64,000 bases of DNA from Ascarosepion bandense (GCA_037127315.1 JBBBDQ010001155.1:2270404-2334403); one strand, 5' to 3'; counted from the first letter of the stretch, positions 21,668 to 33,167 are shown. Notes: generated by a model not told the origin, from the sequence alone. Numbers and translations are program-made.

Positions 21668-21911
21668 TCAGTCAGTTAAGTGCCATACGTGATACACGCT
21701 TGGGCGATCATGTCTCGAAAGAGACATGACTGACTGGGCAGAATATTATCCCGCAGTAGGTTGCCATTGTTTTCTGCGGTAGACTGGTTGCCGACCAAGG
21801 CTAGAGAACCCAATCTGCTATTTAACCCATAACTGAATTCAACTGGAATTCGAACTCGGCTCCCCGATTTCTCGTTCCGAGCCGATATCCAATGCACCAC
21901 AACGCACATCC
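21668..21911 (-). mobile_element. tRNA-derived SINE (copy 7), internal deletion
   Basis: Minus strand. Head and tail are complete, but ~60 bp of body (the GGTATTAATCCG region) is missing. Confidence 0.9.
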
Positions 21912-22588
21912 TATTTTGTAAAGTCCATTTTATCATTAGGCTAAGTTCATTTGAATTTCTTGCTCTAGAATTATCTACACATGAAAGAATCATCTGAATC
22001 ATTTTTTAATGTTTATGTTCATAACAATAATAAAAATAATTCAACAAACGTGTTTATTTTTTCACCTATTTAAATAATTTGGTAAAGTTCTAAGAACGCC
22101 TAATTAAATGAATATTTATTTTTCCATTCAGATAATTCCATAAAAAAACATTTTCGACACCGTTCGACTAACTTGGAGTAATGTGAAATGTCAGACGATA
22201 ACAATGGTTACGACCAACGTTGCAGGAAATAAGATGGTAACTAACGTTGTCGGGTCTAAAATTATAAAGTCCCATAAAACTTGCAAACATTATTTTCGCT
22301 TCTAAAGAAAAATCTTATTTTTAGAAGGCAAGATTACTTTTCTTTTATGTTTTCTTTAAATGTAAATGCACCTGATCTTTTTGTTAACTTACGATTCAAT
22401 TTTAACAAGGCAGATATTAATAAATTCTTTCTATACAAAAACGATGAATAATAAAATATCGACTGAAATATTGCGAATATGGCAATTTATAAAATTTTAA
22501 TTAAATATAAATAACATGAATATTCATTAAAATACGCGTTTAAAAATTGTTACGCTATTATTTATATGCTGTAAACACAATTTGAGGG
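21912..22588. other. Unassigned AT-rich sequence
   Basis: No supported gene or repeat. Confidence 0.45.
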
Positions 22589-22896
22589 TCAGTCAGTTGA
22601 GTGCCATACGTGATATACGCTTGGGCGATCATGTATCTTTCGAAACATGACTGACTGGGCAGAAGATAATCCGGCAGTAGGTTGCCATTACTTTCTGTGA
22701 TAGACTGGTTGCTAAACATGGCTATAGAGCCCAATCTGTCCTGCTATTTAGCCCATAGCTGGAAGGAAGAAACGAATTAAATCCCTTCCCCAAGAGTATT
22801 TGCGCATAAGTGAATGCAACGAATTCAACTGGAATTTGAACTCGACACTCCGAATTGTCGTTCCGAGCTGAAATCCACTGCACCACAACGTGCATG
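22589..22896 (-). mobile_element. tRNA-derived SINE (copy 8), full length, diverged
   Basis: Minus strand. A box TGGTGCAGTGG is kept. The B box region and the tail palindrome (ATCTTTCGAAACAT) carry substitutions. Confidence 0.88.
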
Positions 22897-23744
22897 TTAA
22901 AAATACGATCGTTCTTGTTCTACTGAGATAAAGCGGAGATACAGAGATAAAATTATGCGAATTTATAAAAGATGGCATTTTTTGCGTCATGGAAAGTAAA
23001 AGCCACGTTTGTCGTGCATAACATCATAAATCGAGGAAATATAATCGAACATTTGAGAGGCGAAAGCTACAGATTTTGTTTTTCTTTTTTGCGACAAGTA
23101 GTTTTTTACCAAACAAGTAGTTTGAAAAAACTAATTATGGAAACAATACCAAGCAGGATACACGAATTCCTAAAAGAAATCGGAATGTACTCAAAAATAT
23201 GACTGGTTGAATACTATTTCACACACACATAGATATAAATATTTCTACCAACTTGCTATATATCCCAAAACTTAGTTCTACAGAATGTGCGTTTGCAAAT
23301 CTTGCATATGTAATATATATGCATGCAATGTATGTTGGCTAGGTTTGGCTTCAGATAACCCGTGGTCGTTGGTATACCATAAAATCTAAACAGCCAAATT
23401 AAATATATACATTTTCATGAAATGTTTATTAATTTAAAATGTGTTAAATATATAAATTTGTTAAATGTATGAATTTGTTTAAACATATAAGTCCGTTATG
23501 TATATTAATTCCTTAAATATATAAACTTCTTGAAATTGTTCTTAACTTTTTGCTCGAGTTTTAATAATTCGATTTGGCGTTAAATGACCCAAGATGGGTT
23601 GATACACCGTAAAACAAAACAACCAACCAACCAATTGCGACACGCTTAAGAAAAAACATTTGACAGACAATAATCAGCTTCAAGTTTATATTTTTTTATT
23701 TTGTCATCAAGCAATTATTATTTAGAAGACCATAAATAGAAAAG
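22897..23744. other. Unassigned AT-rich sequence
   Basis: Short irregular repeats of ATATAAATTTGTTAAAT type occur around 23440-23530. No supported gene. Confidence 0.4.
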
Positions 23745-24325
23745 GTGATAAATTTTCGTTTTAGGACCCGAAGGCCTTTACCCCTTCAAATCTTTCCAAA
23801 ACATCCCTATTTCCATGCAAATGTATATGCTGAACGCAAATCGATAATTGTTTATTGAAGAAACCTACCTTTTTTCATTTTATCGAGAAGAAAAATATGG
23901 AAATTCTTGTCGCTGTTTATCTCACCCCCTAACCACGGTTAGAAAATGTTATTCACTGCAGACTGACTCCACGCGTAGATTTCCGATTTTTCGGTTTTTT
24001 TACTTCCATTTTGCGATTAATACGCGGAAAATGAGTCCCAAAACCCAACAAATCGCGGAGTAATTGCTAAAAAGGGAGTAAATAGAATGAATTCAGTATT
24101 CTACGCTTCAAGTAATTCAGCGGTTAATTAGATATGAGAACGGTGGTAAGGGGTGAGATATAGTCCGATTTATTTCTGGCTGACAACATGAAAAAAAGGT
24201 AGGTTTTTTCTTCTATAAACAATTATTGATTTGAGTTCAGCATATACATTTGCATGGAAATAGGGATGTTTTGGAAAGATTTGAAGGGGTAAAGGCCTTC
24301 GGGTCCTAAAACGAAAATTTACCGA
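23745..24325. mobile_element. Foldback element, ~580 bp
   Basis: Left arm (23749-~23945) and right arm (~24130-24321) are inverted copies. They share TAAATTTTCGTTTTAGGACC at the outer ends, GGCCTTTACCCC, the AACAATTAT stretch and CTCACCCC(C)T further in. The ~185-bp centre is not clearly paired. There is no coding, so this fits a foldback-type MITE. I could not define a target duplication. Confidence 0.75.
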
Positions 24326-24510
24326 AAAAGTTAACTCGATAACCATGAAGAATTGTAACCGCGTTTCCAATTAGTACAAATGATAGATGTGCAAATTTTA
24401 CAAGAACCGTTTGTCTCCGATGTTACAAATATATGCCGTTTGCACCGATTGTTATTAATAAATATCTATTTTTTCTTGGTAGATTCTGCAGATATTTATC
24501 TTTATATTAT

Positions 24511-24804
24511 CAGTCAGTTAAGTGCCATACATGAAACACGCTTGGAAGAGACATGACTGACTGGGCCGAAGATTATCCCGCAGTAGGTTGCCATTGCTTT
24601 CTGCGACAGACTGGTTGCCAGCCTAGGGGTATAGAACCCAAGCTGTCCTGTTATTTAACCCATAACTGGAAGGAAGAGACGGATTAATACCTTTTCCCAA
24701 GGATATTTGCGTGTAAGTGAACGCAATGAATTCAACTGGAATTCGAACTCGGCTCCCCGATTTCTCGTTCCGAGCCGATATCCCCTGCACCACAACGCAC
24801 ATCC
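24511..24804 (-). mobile_element. tRNA-derived SINE (copy 9)
   Basis: Minus strand. Head and body complete; about 20 bp of the GTCTC palindrome are deleted in the tail. Confidence 0.9.
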
Positions 24805-24950
24805 CTTTATATTGTAATTTCTTTAAATAATGTATAAAGATAGAATTATTTAACTTAGCCTACTGTGGTACAGGCCAGTAAAGTAGTTCTAATCTTCCAG
24901 TTAACAATCAACGTTTGAAATATTGGCATTTAACTGGTGTTGAACATTAT

Positions 24951-25025
24951 CAATTCAACTGGAATTCGATCTCGGGTCCCTCATTTCTTGTTCCGAGTCG
25001 ATATTCACTGCACGACAAGAACGTG
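24951..25025 (-). mobile_element. SINE tRNA-like head only
   Basis: Minus-strand fragment of the head (GAATTCCAGTTGAATT end and the GAGCCGAT-type stem), strongly diverged. Confidence 0.65.
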
Positions 25026-25127
25026 TAAATGATTCTGAATTGGATTAAGGCTAGAGGATGAGGACTGGGCAGTTCAAGCCACCAAATGGCAGCAACATTT
25101 CATTGTTTGACCTAATCTGACCTTTTT

Positions 25128-25690
25128 AATCATTTCACCCCAAGCAAGGCAAAAATGCCACTACTGCACAGGGAATGAAAATAAAAGAGAAGACTGAGTA
25201 TTGGGAGGATTGAGGAAAGAACAAAAGATGAATGGAATTCAAGAAGACAGAAGATGGTGATTAACGTTACATTTCTATTTTTGAAGATTCTAGTTATCAG
25301 CAAGTTAATGGAAGGGAGTTACACAGGAAGAAAATGTGAGAAAAGAAACTGTTAAAGTAGAAGTGATGGTTACATTTAGCTATTTCAACAGTAAAATGGT
25401 GGGACCTAGATGCCAATCTAGTAGCACGCTTAAATTCATGTATTCGGAGCACCAGGCAAAAAGATAAACAGGGCAGTTGTTATAAAAATATTTGTAGAAA
25501 AGACAGAAGAAAGCCATATCATGTTGAGTAAGTAACTGAAGTCGAGATGACGGGTCTCTTGTAAAGATAAAATATGGCAAAAGGAGTGAGGTACGCCCCC
25601 GTATATGGAGCCAACCATTTTATTCACGTCCTTCAGCAATGGATCATCGATATGACTTCCATTTGAGGACTGGATTCAACTTTGGACCAA
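25128..25690 (-). pseudogene. Jockey/CR1-like LINE C-terminus, decayed
   Basis: The minus strand starts at the conserved tail (GCCTTGCTTGGGGTGAAATG) and runs into remnants matching the 14288 copy in order: the R-L-A-T-R-S-H-x-F block near 25400, F-C-L-F-Y-K-Y-F near 25500 and the thumb region beyond. Many stops and indels. Older than the copies at 14127 and 53788. Confidence 0.7.
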
Positions 25691-26769
25691 CTAAATGTTC
25701 AAAGCACTTTCGTCTCGTTAAGAATACATGCGTTCATAGTAACTGCAGAAAGGTCTGAACAGGGTTGATGAAACGATACGAGATTGGTTTTGAAACTTAC
25801 ATCTCAGCTTTTCCCCCACTGAACTGGTAGAGCACAGTCAGAGAAGAGATCAGGCCGGCGATCTTCTTCATCCACGAGACGAGTTAACAATTGCTCCACG
25901 GAGAGGTATTCATCATCGAAATTAATAACGCTTCGTACATATTGTAAACATTTTAAACCCTAATGATTAAACTAAATATTATTACTCCGCCTTGTGACTA
26001 TACAAATCCAGTTTTAATATAATCTATAACCGTTGTATAGATTTTGTGTTTATTACGCCAATTAATTTTCGAGTGAACAAAATAAAACTTCCTCTTTGAT
26101 ATCGGCGCATGTATTTACCCATTTATTCAAAGATGCACCGATTCATTTGGAAGAATACAATTCTCTAATGGAAGACTATAACTTAAATATTGATTTTATT
26201 TATTAAAATAAATTTTGGGGTCGATGTGAATGAATATGTTAATATTAACGAAATCAATCAGAATTTCTTATTTGTTAATCAAACATTGATTAATTCTGAA
26301 TAAACGTTTTGTATTTCATTGCAACCTTTATATTTTCATTTTCAAATTGTCTCCATTATCATCTATCGATCTAAAGTGAATATAAATTTAAAATATTGAC
26401 GTCATGAGATAAATATTTCTTTTCTTTTCCGACAATACATCGGCCAAGTGGGAAAGACCAATCAACTTTGCCTTGGATTAGGAAGACACCAACTCTAATT
26501 TTCAGTGATAAACCATAAACACTTTCTGTTTGTAATGTTTTGACAGGAAAAATCGACTGATGCAGTGAAATGTATAAAAGACAGACCACGTGACTTTAGT
26601 ACCAGCCTCGTTTCGATATTCCAACTAGGCAAGTACGTTTTCGTTTCTATTAACAAATAGATATTCAAGGTCGTGAAAGGTTTTATTTTTCAAAAGAATG
26701 AAACCAAACATCGGATTTCAAATTTACCAAGACTTTTCTTGAAAGAAAAATCAAATGGAGGTGATATGG
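25691..26769. other. Unassigned AT-rich sequence
   Basis: No supported gene or repeat. Confidence 0.4.
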
Positions 26770-27150
26770 TGTTTTTTATAAGCGATTATTAGATATGGCA
26801 CAAATTCCAAAAGAATGGGGGCACCCAGTGAGGATCGAACTCACTACTCAGGCTTAATTATTCTAGCAAAACAAACTTGATAATCATCACACCACATCGA
26901 GTTTCCTAAAGGGTTTCAAAGCGTAGTTTAGATGTACTACATGGTCGGAAGTGTAGAGCACACAGTGAGGATCGAACTCATTACTCAGACAAGCTGGCTA
27001 ACTATTACTCCACGTCGAAAATGCCCAATGTAGGGATTTTCTAAGCGTAGCTTAGATGAGGCACATGGTCAAGAGTATGTGAGTGTCAAACTCATTATTC
27101 AGTCGTCATTGAGCTAACAAAGCAATCAGTACACCACGTTGAAATGCCCG
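26770..27150 (-). repeat. Tandem trimer of tRNA-like units
   Basis: Three diverged units of 114-137 bp. Read on the minus strand, each has a GTGGTGTGATGATTA-like A-box region and then a B box: GTTCGATCC in units 1 and 2 (26832-26840 and 26969-26977) and a mutated GTTTGACAC in unit 3. A shared tail with CTAAGC-ACGCTTTG-like sequence follows. The acceptor ends do not pair, so these are not functional tRNAs. They could be a tandem tRNA-derived SINE or tRNA pseudogenes. A single related unit lies at 58262. Confidence 0.65.
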
Positions 27151-27432
27151 GATGAAAGTGATATGCATGCGTCTCGAATTAAGTCAACATATAATTCATA
27201 AAATATAAATAAATTATATCAGAAATTGTGAGTATCTCCAATATTATGACGTTAATTCACATCACTTCGACAACATATTGCTTCATCTAAAAGAAGACGT
27301 ACACTGAATTTTCTTAGAATAAAAAAGTGGACAAGTGGAAATGATACAATGTATAATATTACATACATATTCTGTCAGTAACGCTTGCATTAATTCCTGA
27401 CTGCAGAAAACCCCTTTCTTTCAGCTGTTCAA

Positions 27433-27872
27433 TCTATATCTATAAAAGTGACGAGGGTGAACGTTGTGTAAGTATTTGTTTAATAGATTTAACTTAGCGT
27501 CTGCATTTTACGGTCTATCTCGACGGGAGCTGCGCTCAGATGTAGATCAAAATTTTAGAACGTTAACGACACCTTGAAATTTTTCAGAAAGCCAAAATTA
27601 GGGGTAGAAAAATATATATTATCACCCCACGAAGTCAGGGATCAGTTTATGTATTGATTATAATATAGAATCGATCACCCCACTTTATATTATCTATATC
27701 TATATATGTTGCCCCACTCCCACCCTAATCCAATAGAGACATTCTACATTGTTATCTATATCTATAAAAGTGACGAGGGTAGACGTTTTGTAAGTATTTG
27801 CTATGTAAAATCTTCATATGATTTTATTCTTATTCTTTAAACTACCCGAGTGAAACCTGGCTAAACTACTAG
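27433..27872 (+). mobile_element. Non-autonomous Helitron, family 2, with duplicated 5' end
   Basis: The plus strand starts A|TCTATATCTATAAAAGTG at 27433 and ends with CCCGAGTGAAACCTGG and CTAAACTACTAG|T at 27872. That is 5' TC, a weak 3' hairpin, CTAG, and A/T flanks. The same 5' end occurs again at 27755 with 25 matching bases. So one 3' end is preceded by two 5' ends, and a ~75-bp repeat (see 34601) lies between them. Confidence 0.6.
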
Positions 27873-27954
27873 TGTATTTATATAGCGAAATAATTAGCAA
27901 CGCATTTAAATTAGACAAATAATGCCTCCTCGGGTGAACTCTCACAACAGGCAT

Positions 27955-28668
27955 CAAGTGGAAGGACTATATAGAATTCATATTTAAATCCGCTGCTAAG
28001 AAGGTCGGTTCTCTGTGTAGGGCCAGGAAGATTTTCCCGTCTGAAACCATCCTGCACATATATGAATCTACCATCCGCCCGTGCGTTGAATACTGCTGCC
28101 ATATCTGGTTGGGTGCTCCTGCTATCCACCTAGGGGTCCTTGACAAAATCCAACGGAGAATCTGTAATGTGATCGATCCCGACTTAGCAGCTCATATACA
28201 GTCACTTTCTCACCGGCGCAATGTGGCTTCCCTGTGTCTCTTCTACAAATACTTTCACGGCTTCTGCTCCAAAGAACTTAGCTCTCTGGTGCCCCCTATA
28301 TATGAATTTACTCGAGTTACAAGATTAGCAACTAGGTCCCACCCTTTTATTGTGAAACCAATAAAATATAAACGCAAAATTCTACTCCATCAATTTCTTT
28401 TCTCGCACTTCCTGCCTGTGGAATTCCCTTCCGTTTACTTGCTTCCCCGACAGCTACAATCTCCAAGAATTTAAATGTAAAGTCAATAGTCATCTCCTAT
28501 CTCACTAACTTGCATTCTCTCTCTCATGCTCTTTTCTTCATCCACTCCACTCTCATCAGTTTTCTCATCCTTCTCTTGTCTACTTCCTGACACCCCCTAT
28601 AACCTATCCCTCTTTCTCATAACTTTCCTCCTATGTAATCCCTTGCGCACCAGTGGCAGTAAAAAAAA
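27955..28668 (+). pseudogene. Jockey/CR1-like LINE C-terminus
   Basis: The plus strand carries I-K-W-K-D-Y-I-E, I-R-P-C-V-E-Y-C-C-H-I-W, V-L-D-K-I-Q-R-R-I-C-N-V-I and S-L-C-L-F-Y-K-Y-F-H-G-F-C, then a frameshift near 28375 where S-F-F-S-R-T-S-R-L-W is expected. The 3' UTR and a short A-run close it at ~28668. The terminal GCCTTGC motif is lost. Confidence 0.8.
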
Positions 28669-29749
28669 CTAACCGTATTCTGTCAGTAACACTTGTAATA
28701 ATTCCCGACCACCGACAATCGCTTTAATCTTCATTTCCTGCGAACAAGTTGTAAATTAAATGGCAAAGCATTCTAAAATAATATTTTTGTAAAGATTAGA
28801 AAAATCGTGTTTTAATCACTGGAAATACTTTGTTGATGTAAAAAGTCAAGAGGTGACAGGTTAGCTGTAAAGTTAGTGTGGGGTGATGTACGAACCCGAA
28901 ATGAAATGTTATCAGCAGTCATATAGAAATATGATTATTTCTTTCCTTATGTCATTCTAGATAAAAATATAAGGTTGAATGGCAGGTTGACGTATTTCTC
29001 GAATAACTCCTACCTATGATATCATTTATGACATAAGCAGAAATTAAACAGGATACAAATAAAGTGTAGCAAACAACAGTTAGATATTCCACTAGTTATT
29101 TCTTTCATTTTTATTTGAAAATTTCCTATAAAAGATTTTGCGGACAAGTATTTTATATTGAATGGTTTTACGCCATCCAACAAGTTTAAGGATCGGTTCT
29201 TGAGAAAACCGAGAATTACAAGTAGATGCAGTAGACATCAAAGTGTTCGCATCCAGACGGGGATTACATCAGGTCCACCGAGTGAATGGGGCGTTTAAGA
29301 TATTTTCTGAAAAAATCCACATTAAATAGACGACTCAGTGTTGTCTTTTAGATCAATTCGATATAACTAAGGGTTTTTTTTATATGCAACGGTAAATAAA
29401 GAGTTTTTTTTTCATTTTCTTTTGTGCTGAGCATTTGAGCAACTGATAGCCGAGTTAATATTAGATGAGTAACCGTTTTTGGACATGGCACAAATGAAAA
29501 AGCTAAGGATACACATTTTTTGTTTGCTGATTACTGGGCCCTTATCTTCCTTTTATCGTTGCTAATGAAAGATGACAACAATGAAATCAATAAAGGAAAA
29601 CTTACAGATTGCTGTCAATCACCAAAAAAGATATAATAACCTCCAGCACCAGACAGCATTTTCATTCGCCAGAAATACGAAGATGTTTTTGCGCCGTGAC
29701 CGAGATGCCTACGTACTTATCATTGTCATTAATGTAGGCAAAATCCAAC

Positions 29750-29753
<4 letters not shown>
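28669..29753. other. Unassigned AT-rich sequence
   Basis: No supported gene or repeat. Confidence 0.4.

Positions 29754-29801
<48 letters not shown>
29754..29801. repeat. (TA)n microsatellite, left of Helitron
   Basis: TA run ending in an A where the Helitron begins. The run resumes at 30307-30348 on the far side. Confidence 0.95.
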
Positions 29802-29802
<1 letters not shown>

Positions 29803-30305
29803 CTAAACTTATTTATAAATGGAACTTTGTCTGTGCGTGTGTCTGTGTGTGTCCGTTACCTATAGTCTCCGAAACGGCTGAACCGATTTTCTTGAAAATT
29901 TACACAGTTGTACTATAAGTGTCTGCGAGTGTTCTTAGCTAGGTTTTGTATTGAGGTACCCCTGATCAATATCGAAAATCGATAATCGAAAAAATCGGGT
30001 TATAGAAGGAGTGGTCCGATTTTAATCAAATTTGATACACTCATAGACAAAGACATAAGAAACGATATTCAGAAGTTTCAAGGTTGCAGTTCTTACAATA
30101 GTGCAAAAAATTTGATATTGATACCAGGAAATCAAAATTTGACTTACATCCATTCATTTTTCTTTCAGTCTACGGTTTCGGTTTAACTGGAAACAACTAT
30201 TGCTTTTTAGTCTTTCGTGCCAACGTCCAAAGGGTCTGGGCTCCAGGACCATGGATTAGTTTTAAAGCTTTCATTAGACCCGAACAACGCCGGGCTATAC
30301 TGCTA

Positions 30306-30306
<1 letters not shown>
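29802..30306 (+). mobile_element. Non-autonomous Helitron, family 1, copy C
   Basis: Begins TCTAAACTTATTTATAAATGG and ends with the CCCGAACAACGCCGGG hairpin (30279-30294) and CTATACTGCTAG (30306). The flanks are A at 29801 and T at 30307, both inside a (TA)n array. The 505-bp copy keeps the entire family body (including CGAAACGGCTGAACCGATTT) and has only a short degenerate GT tract where copies A and B have (CA)n. No coding. Confidence 0.75.
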
Positions 30307-30348
<42 letters not shown>

Positions 30349-30351
<3 letters not shown>

Positions 30352-30518
30352 TACCGGCCATAATTATTAGGCCACCCCAGTTAAAAAAAGGATGTATTTC
30401 ATACTATTTTTAGTATTTATTGCCATGTGGATAATTCTAAATGAAAATAAATACTAAAAATAGTATGAAATACATCATTTTTTTAAAAACTGGGGTGGAC
30501 TAATAATTATAGCCGGTA

Positions 30519-30521
<3 letters not shown>
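30349..30521. mobile_element. Foldback MITE with Tc1/mariner-type ends
   Basis: 173 bp. The inverted ends are CACTACCGGCCATAATTATT on the left and TACTACCGGCTATAATTATT on the right. The ~80-bp arms pair almost throughout. TA flanks both sides (30347-30348 and 30522-30523), though these sit in (TA)n, so the duplication cannot be proved. Confidence 0.8.
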
Positions 30522-30568
<47 letters not shown>

Positions 30569-30574
<6 letters not shown>

Positions 30575-31190
30575 AGGATTAATTCAAAGATGTTGAATGG
30601 CCATTTCGATATGAAGATCCCCACGGGGGACGACACATCACCTCAGCAACAGAAAAAACCTTTCAGAAACTGGAGAAAAATTAGTCTACTTTTCCTTTTT
30701 AAATAGATTGCAAAGAAATTAAAAAATAAATAATAAAATAAAAATAAAAATAAAGGGAAAGAAAAAGAAAAAGAAAAAGAAAACGAAAAAGAAAAAGAAA
30801 AAGATAGAATAAAATCAAATAAATAAGAAAAGAAAAAAAAATTGACATCGTCTGGGTTCGCAAAAAAAAGGGGAGAATGTAACTAAAAATTAACAGACAG
30901 CCGTGTTAAATCGTAAGTTTAAGCAACACGGAAAAAAGGTGGTAAGAGAGATAAAAGAAGGAAGGGAGGGAAAAAGAAAGAAACTAAAGAAAAAAATTTT
31001 TTTAAAATATTACAGACGCTGGACAAATTCAAAAACCTAATTTCCCCAAAACGTTGAAGTATTAGAAAAAGGCCTTTACTTAAAAAGGCATAATTATTAA
31101 TAAAAGGGAATAAAAAGATATAGGATTTAAAATAAAATTATTTTTTAAAAAATTAGGTCATTTGAAATTAAACTAAATAAAGACAACACT
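30569..31190. other. A-rich sequence with (AAAAAG)n
   Basis: Includes AAAGAAAAAG repeats at about 30757-30810. No supported gene. Confidence 0.6.
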
Positions 31191-31466
31191 AGGTAAAAAA
31201 AAAAAAAAAAAAAATTAATTACAATTATTATATACATACCTATAGAAGTACACACATACATACATATATATACACACACAATTCTACGAATAAGAATACA
31301 TATATACATACCCATACGCACACATACATTCAATTTATTACACACTTATATACATATACATGCGCATACACACATATATATGTGTGTACACACCTATATA
31401 CAAAAAATTCATATACACATAATATACATGTGTACACATACATGCACACATATACACACACACACG

Positions 31467-31517
<51 letters not shown>

Positions 31518-31710
31518 TCCATATGCACTCACACACATACATATTAATGAATATTATGAAAAGGAGCATTTAAATAGCCAAAAATTTTTTTTCAAAATTA
31601 CATATAGCCCATATACATAAATACATATATACATATATATACATATATATACAAATATGCACATCCACACACAAACATACACATATACATAAAAAAAAAA
31701 ATTAAAATTA
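31191..31710. repeat. Mixed (TACA)n/(TA)n/(CA)n low-complexity block
   Basis: Interleaved TACACA, CATATA and TATATA runs. Open frames here are artefacts of the repeats. Confidence 0.9.
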
Positions 31711-31921
31711 AAATTAAAATTTTTTTTTAAAATATTAAAAAAATTATAGAAAAATTTAGAATTTAAAAATTAAAAATTAGAAGTTAAATTTTAAAATCCG
31801 CCCTATGGCGGCACTTGTTTATAAATTCCCTCCTAAAGTTCAAAAGTAAGTCCTGATGAGGATACTTCAAAATCAGAATCTTCTCCAATAAACACAGACG
31901 ACACCTTTGTTGCCCAAATAC

Positions 31922-31962
<41 letters not shown>

Positions 31963-31971
<9 letters not shown>

Positions 31972-32660
31972 GTATTTGGGCAACAACCTCTCTTTTATGC
32001 AGGTTTCATTAAAAATGACAAAGTATTATCATGCAGTTTTTTAATATAATTTTTCATGTGTTTTTAAGATTTTTTTAAAAAACTCAAATCATACAAGAAT
32101 TGTCCAAAGGTTTTGTACTTTCGAGAGCTTTCGGCTATACTTTTAGCCATTATCAAGAATTAATTTTGTTTTACTTGTAAATAAATATGTGTAAAGTTTA
32201 TGCCTATAGAGTCATGTGTATGTTATGCTTCGAACATGGTAAGAACATGGTTACCATGTTCATAATTGATGTTATAAAGTGCAGGATTTTTTTTTATTAT
32301 TAATGCCTCCATTATTTTTAATTTTCTTTTGCATATGAATGATGCTATTATGTATGTATTATCACGAAGTATATCACGGATAGGTCCTGGAAGATCTCGA
32401 TGTGGGTTTAAATGAGATCGGATGGAACTGTTGTGGGAAAGGTGTAAGTTCAGTTTTGTGGTGGTATAGCCAACGTAATTGTTTACAGATTTGGATAGTT
32501 GAGGAACGCAGTTTTTTAAAGGACATGTAAATTCGTAAACGACAATTGTTCTCTGCAAATTTAGGTTTTGAAGCTGAATAATTATTATTGCCGAAGAGGT
32601 TGACAGTTTTGAATTATTTATGGTGGATAAATAATTTAATTTTCTTGTTTAAAATGGCCG
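31963..32660 (-). pseudogene. Penelope-like element 3' part with GIY-YIG nuclease
   Basis: Minus strand, from ~32720 down: upstream R-Q-D-E-S-S-F-R-N-I-I-R-N-Y-A-T-P (a conserved linker before the nuclease), then V-V-Y-E-F-T-C-P-L-K-N-C-V, N-Y-V-G-Y-T-T-T-K-L, I-R-S-H-L-N, R-D-I-L-R-D-N-T and K-L-K-I-M-E-A-L-I-I-K-K-N-P. The nuclease region (32558-32223) is one open frame of 111 codons. The GIY tyrosine/YIG motif appears as V-V-Y and Y-V-G. It then runs through the GCTTTCGGC foldback segment to the terminus at 31963, next to a (TA)n array (31924-31969). Confidence 0.8.
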
Positions 32661-32709
32661 GTGTTGCATAATTTCGGATAATATTGCGAAATGAAGATTC
32701 GTCTTGTCT

Positions 32710-33075
32710 GTAGTTATTGTGCATATCATCCGAAATTATGCAACAACGAACAATTCTAACAAGAAAATTAATGAAGAAAATAATAGAAGCATTAAAAAGA
32801 GAAATCCTACATTTAATAACATCAATTATGAACATGGTAACAATGTGCTTACAGTGTTCAGAACTTAACATGCACAAAACACTATTTACATAAACATTAC
32901 ACATGATTATTTACAAGTAAAGCAAAATGAATTCTTGATAATGGCTAAAAGTATAGTTTAAAGCGCTCAAAAGTACAAAACTTTTAGACAATTCTTATAA
33001 CTTGAGTTCTGAAAAAAATCATGCGAACACATGAAAAATTATATAGAAAACAATGATAATACCTTATCTGTCATA
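32710..33075 (+). pseudogene. Penelope-like element 3' tail, opposite orientation
   Basis: The plus strand carries K-K-R-N-P-T-F-N-N-I-N-Y-E-H-G-N-N-V-L-T-V-F-R-T-stop (about 32793-32866), the end of the same nuclease. The tail follows with CTTGATAATGGCTAAAAG. It faces the minus-strand copy at 31963-32660. A GTTGCATAATTTCGGAT inverted pair (32662 and ~32747) lies at the junction. Confidence 0.75.
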
Positions 33076-33167
33076 TATATATATATATATATATATAACA
33101 TTATTTCACACACGCACATACACAAACACATATATATGTGTGTGTGTGTGTGTCTGTGAAATAAGAA

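Noticed and set aside
26818..26903. Functional tRNA gene
   Set aside because: B box is good but acceptor and anticodon stems do not pair and the A box is off consensus.
28501..28668. Pyrimidine-rich exon or splice tract
   Set aside because: It is the 3' UTR of the LINE copy at 27955.
31850..31885. Hammerhead ribozyme at CCTGATGAGG
   Set aside because: No GAAA or stem III follows at the right distance.
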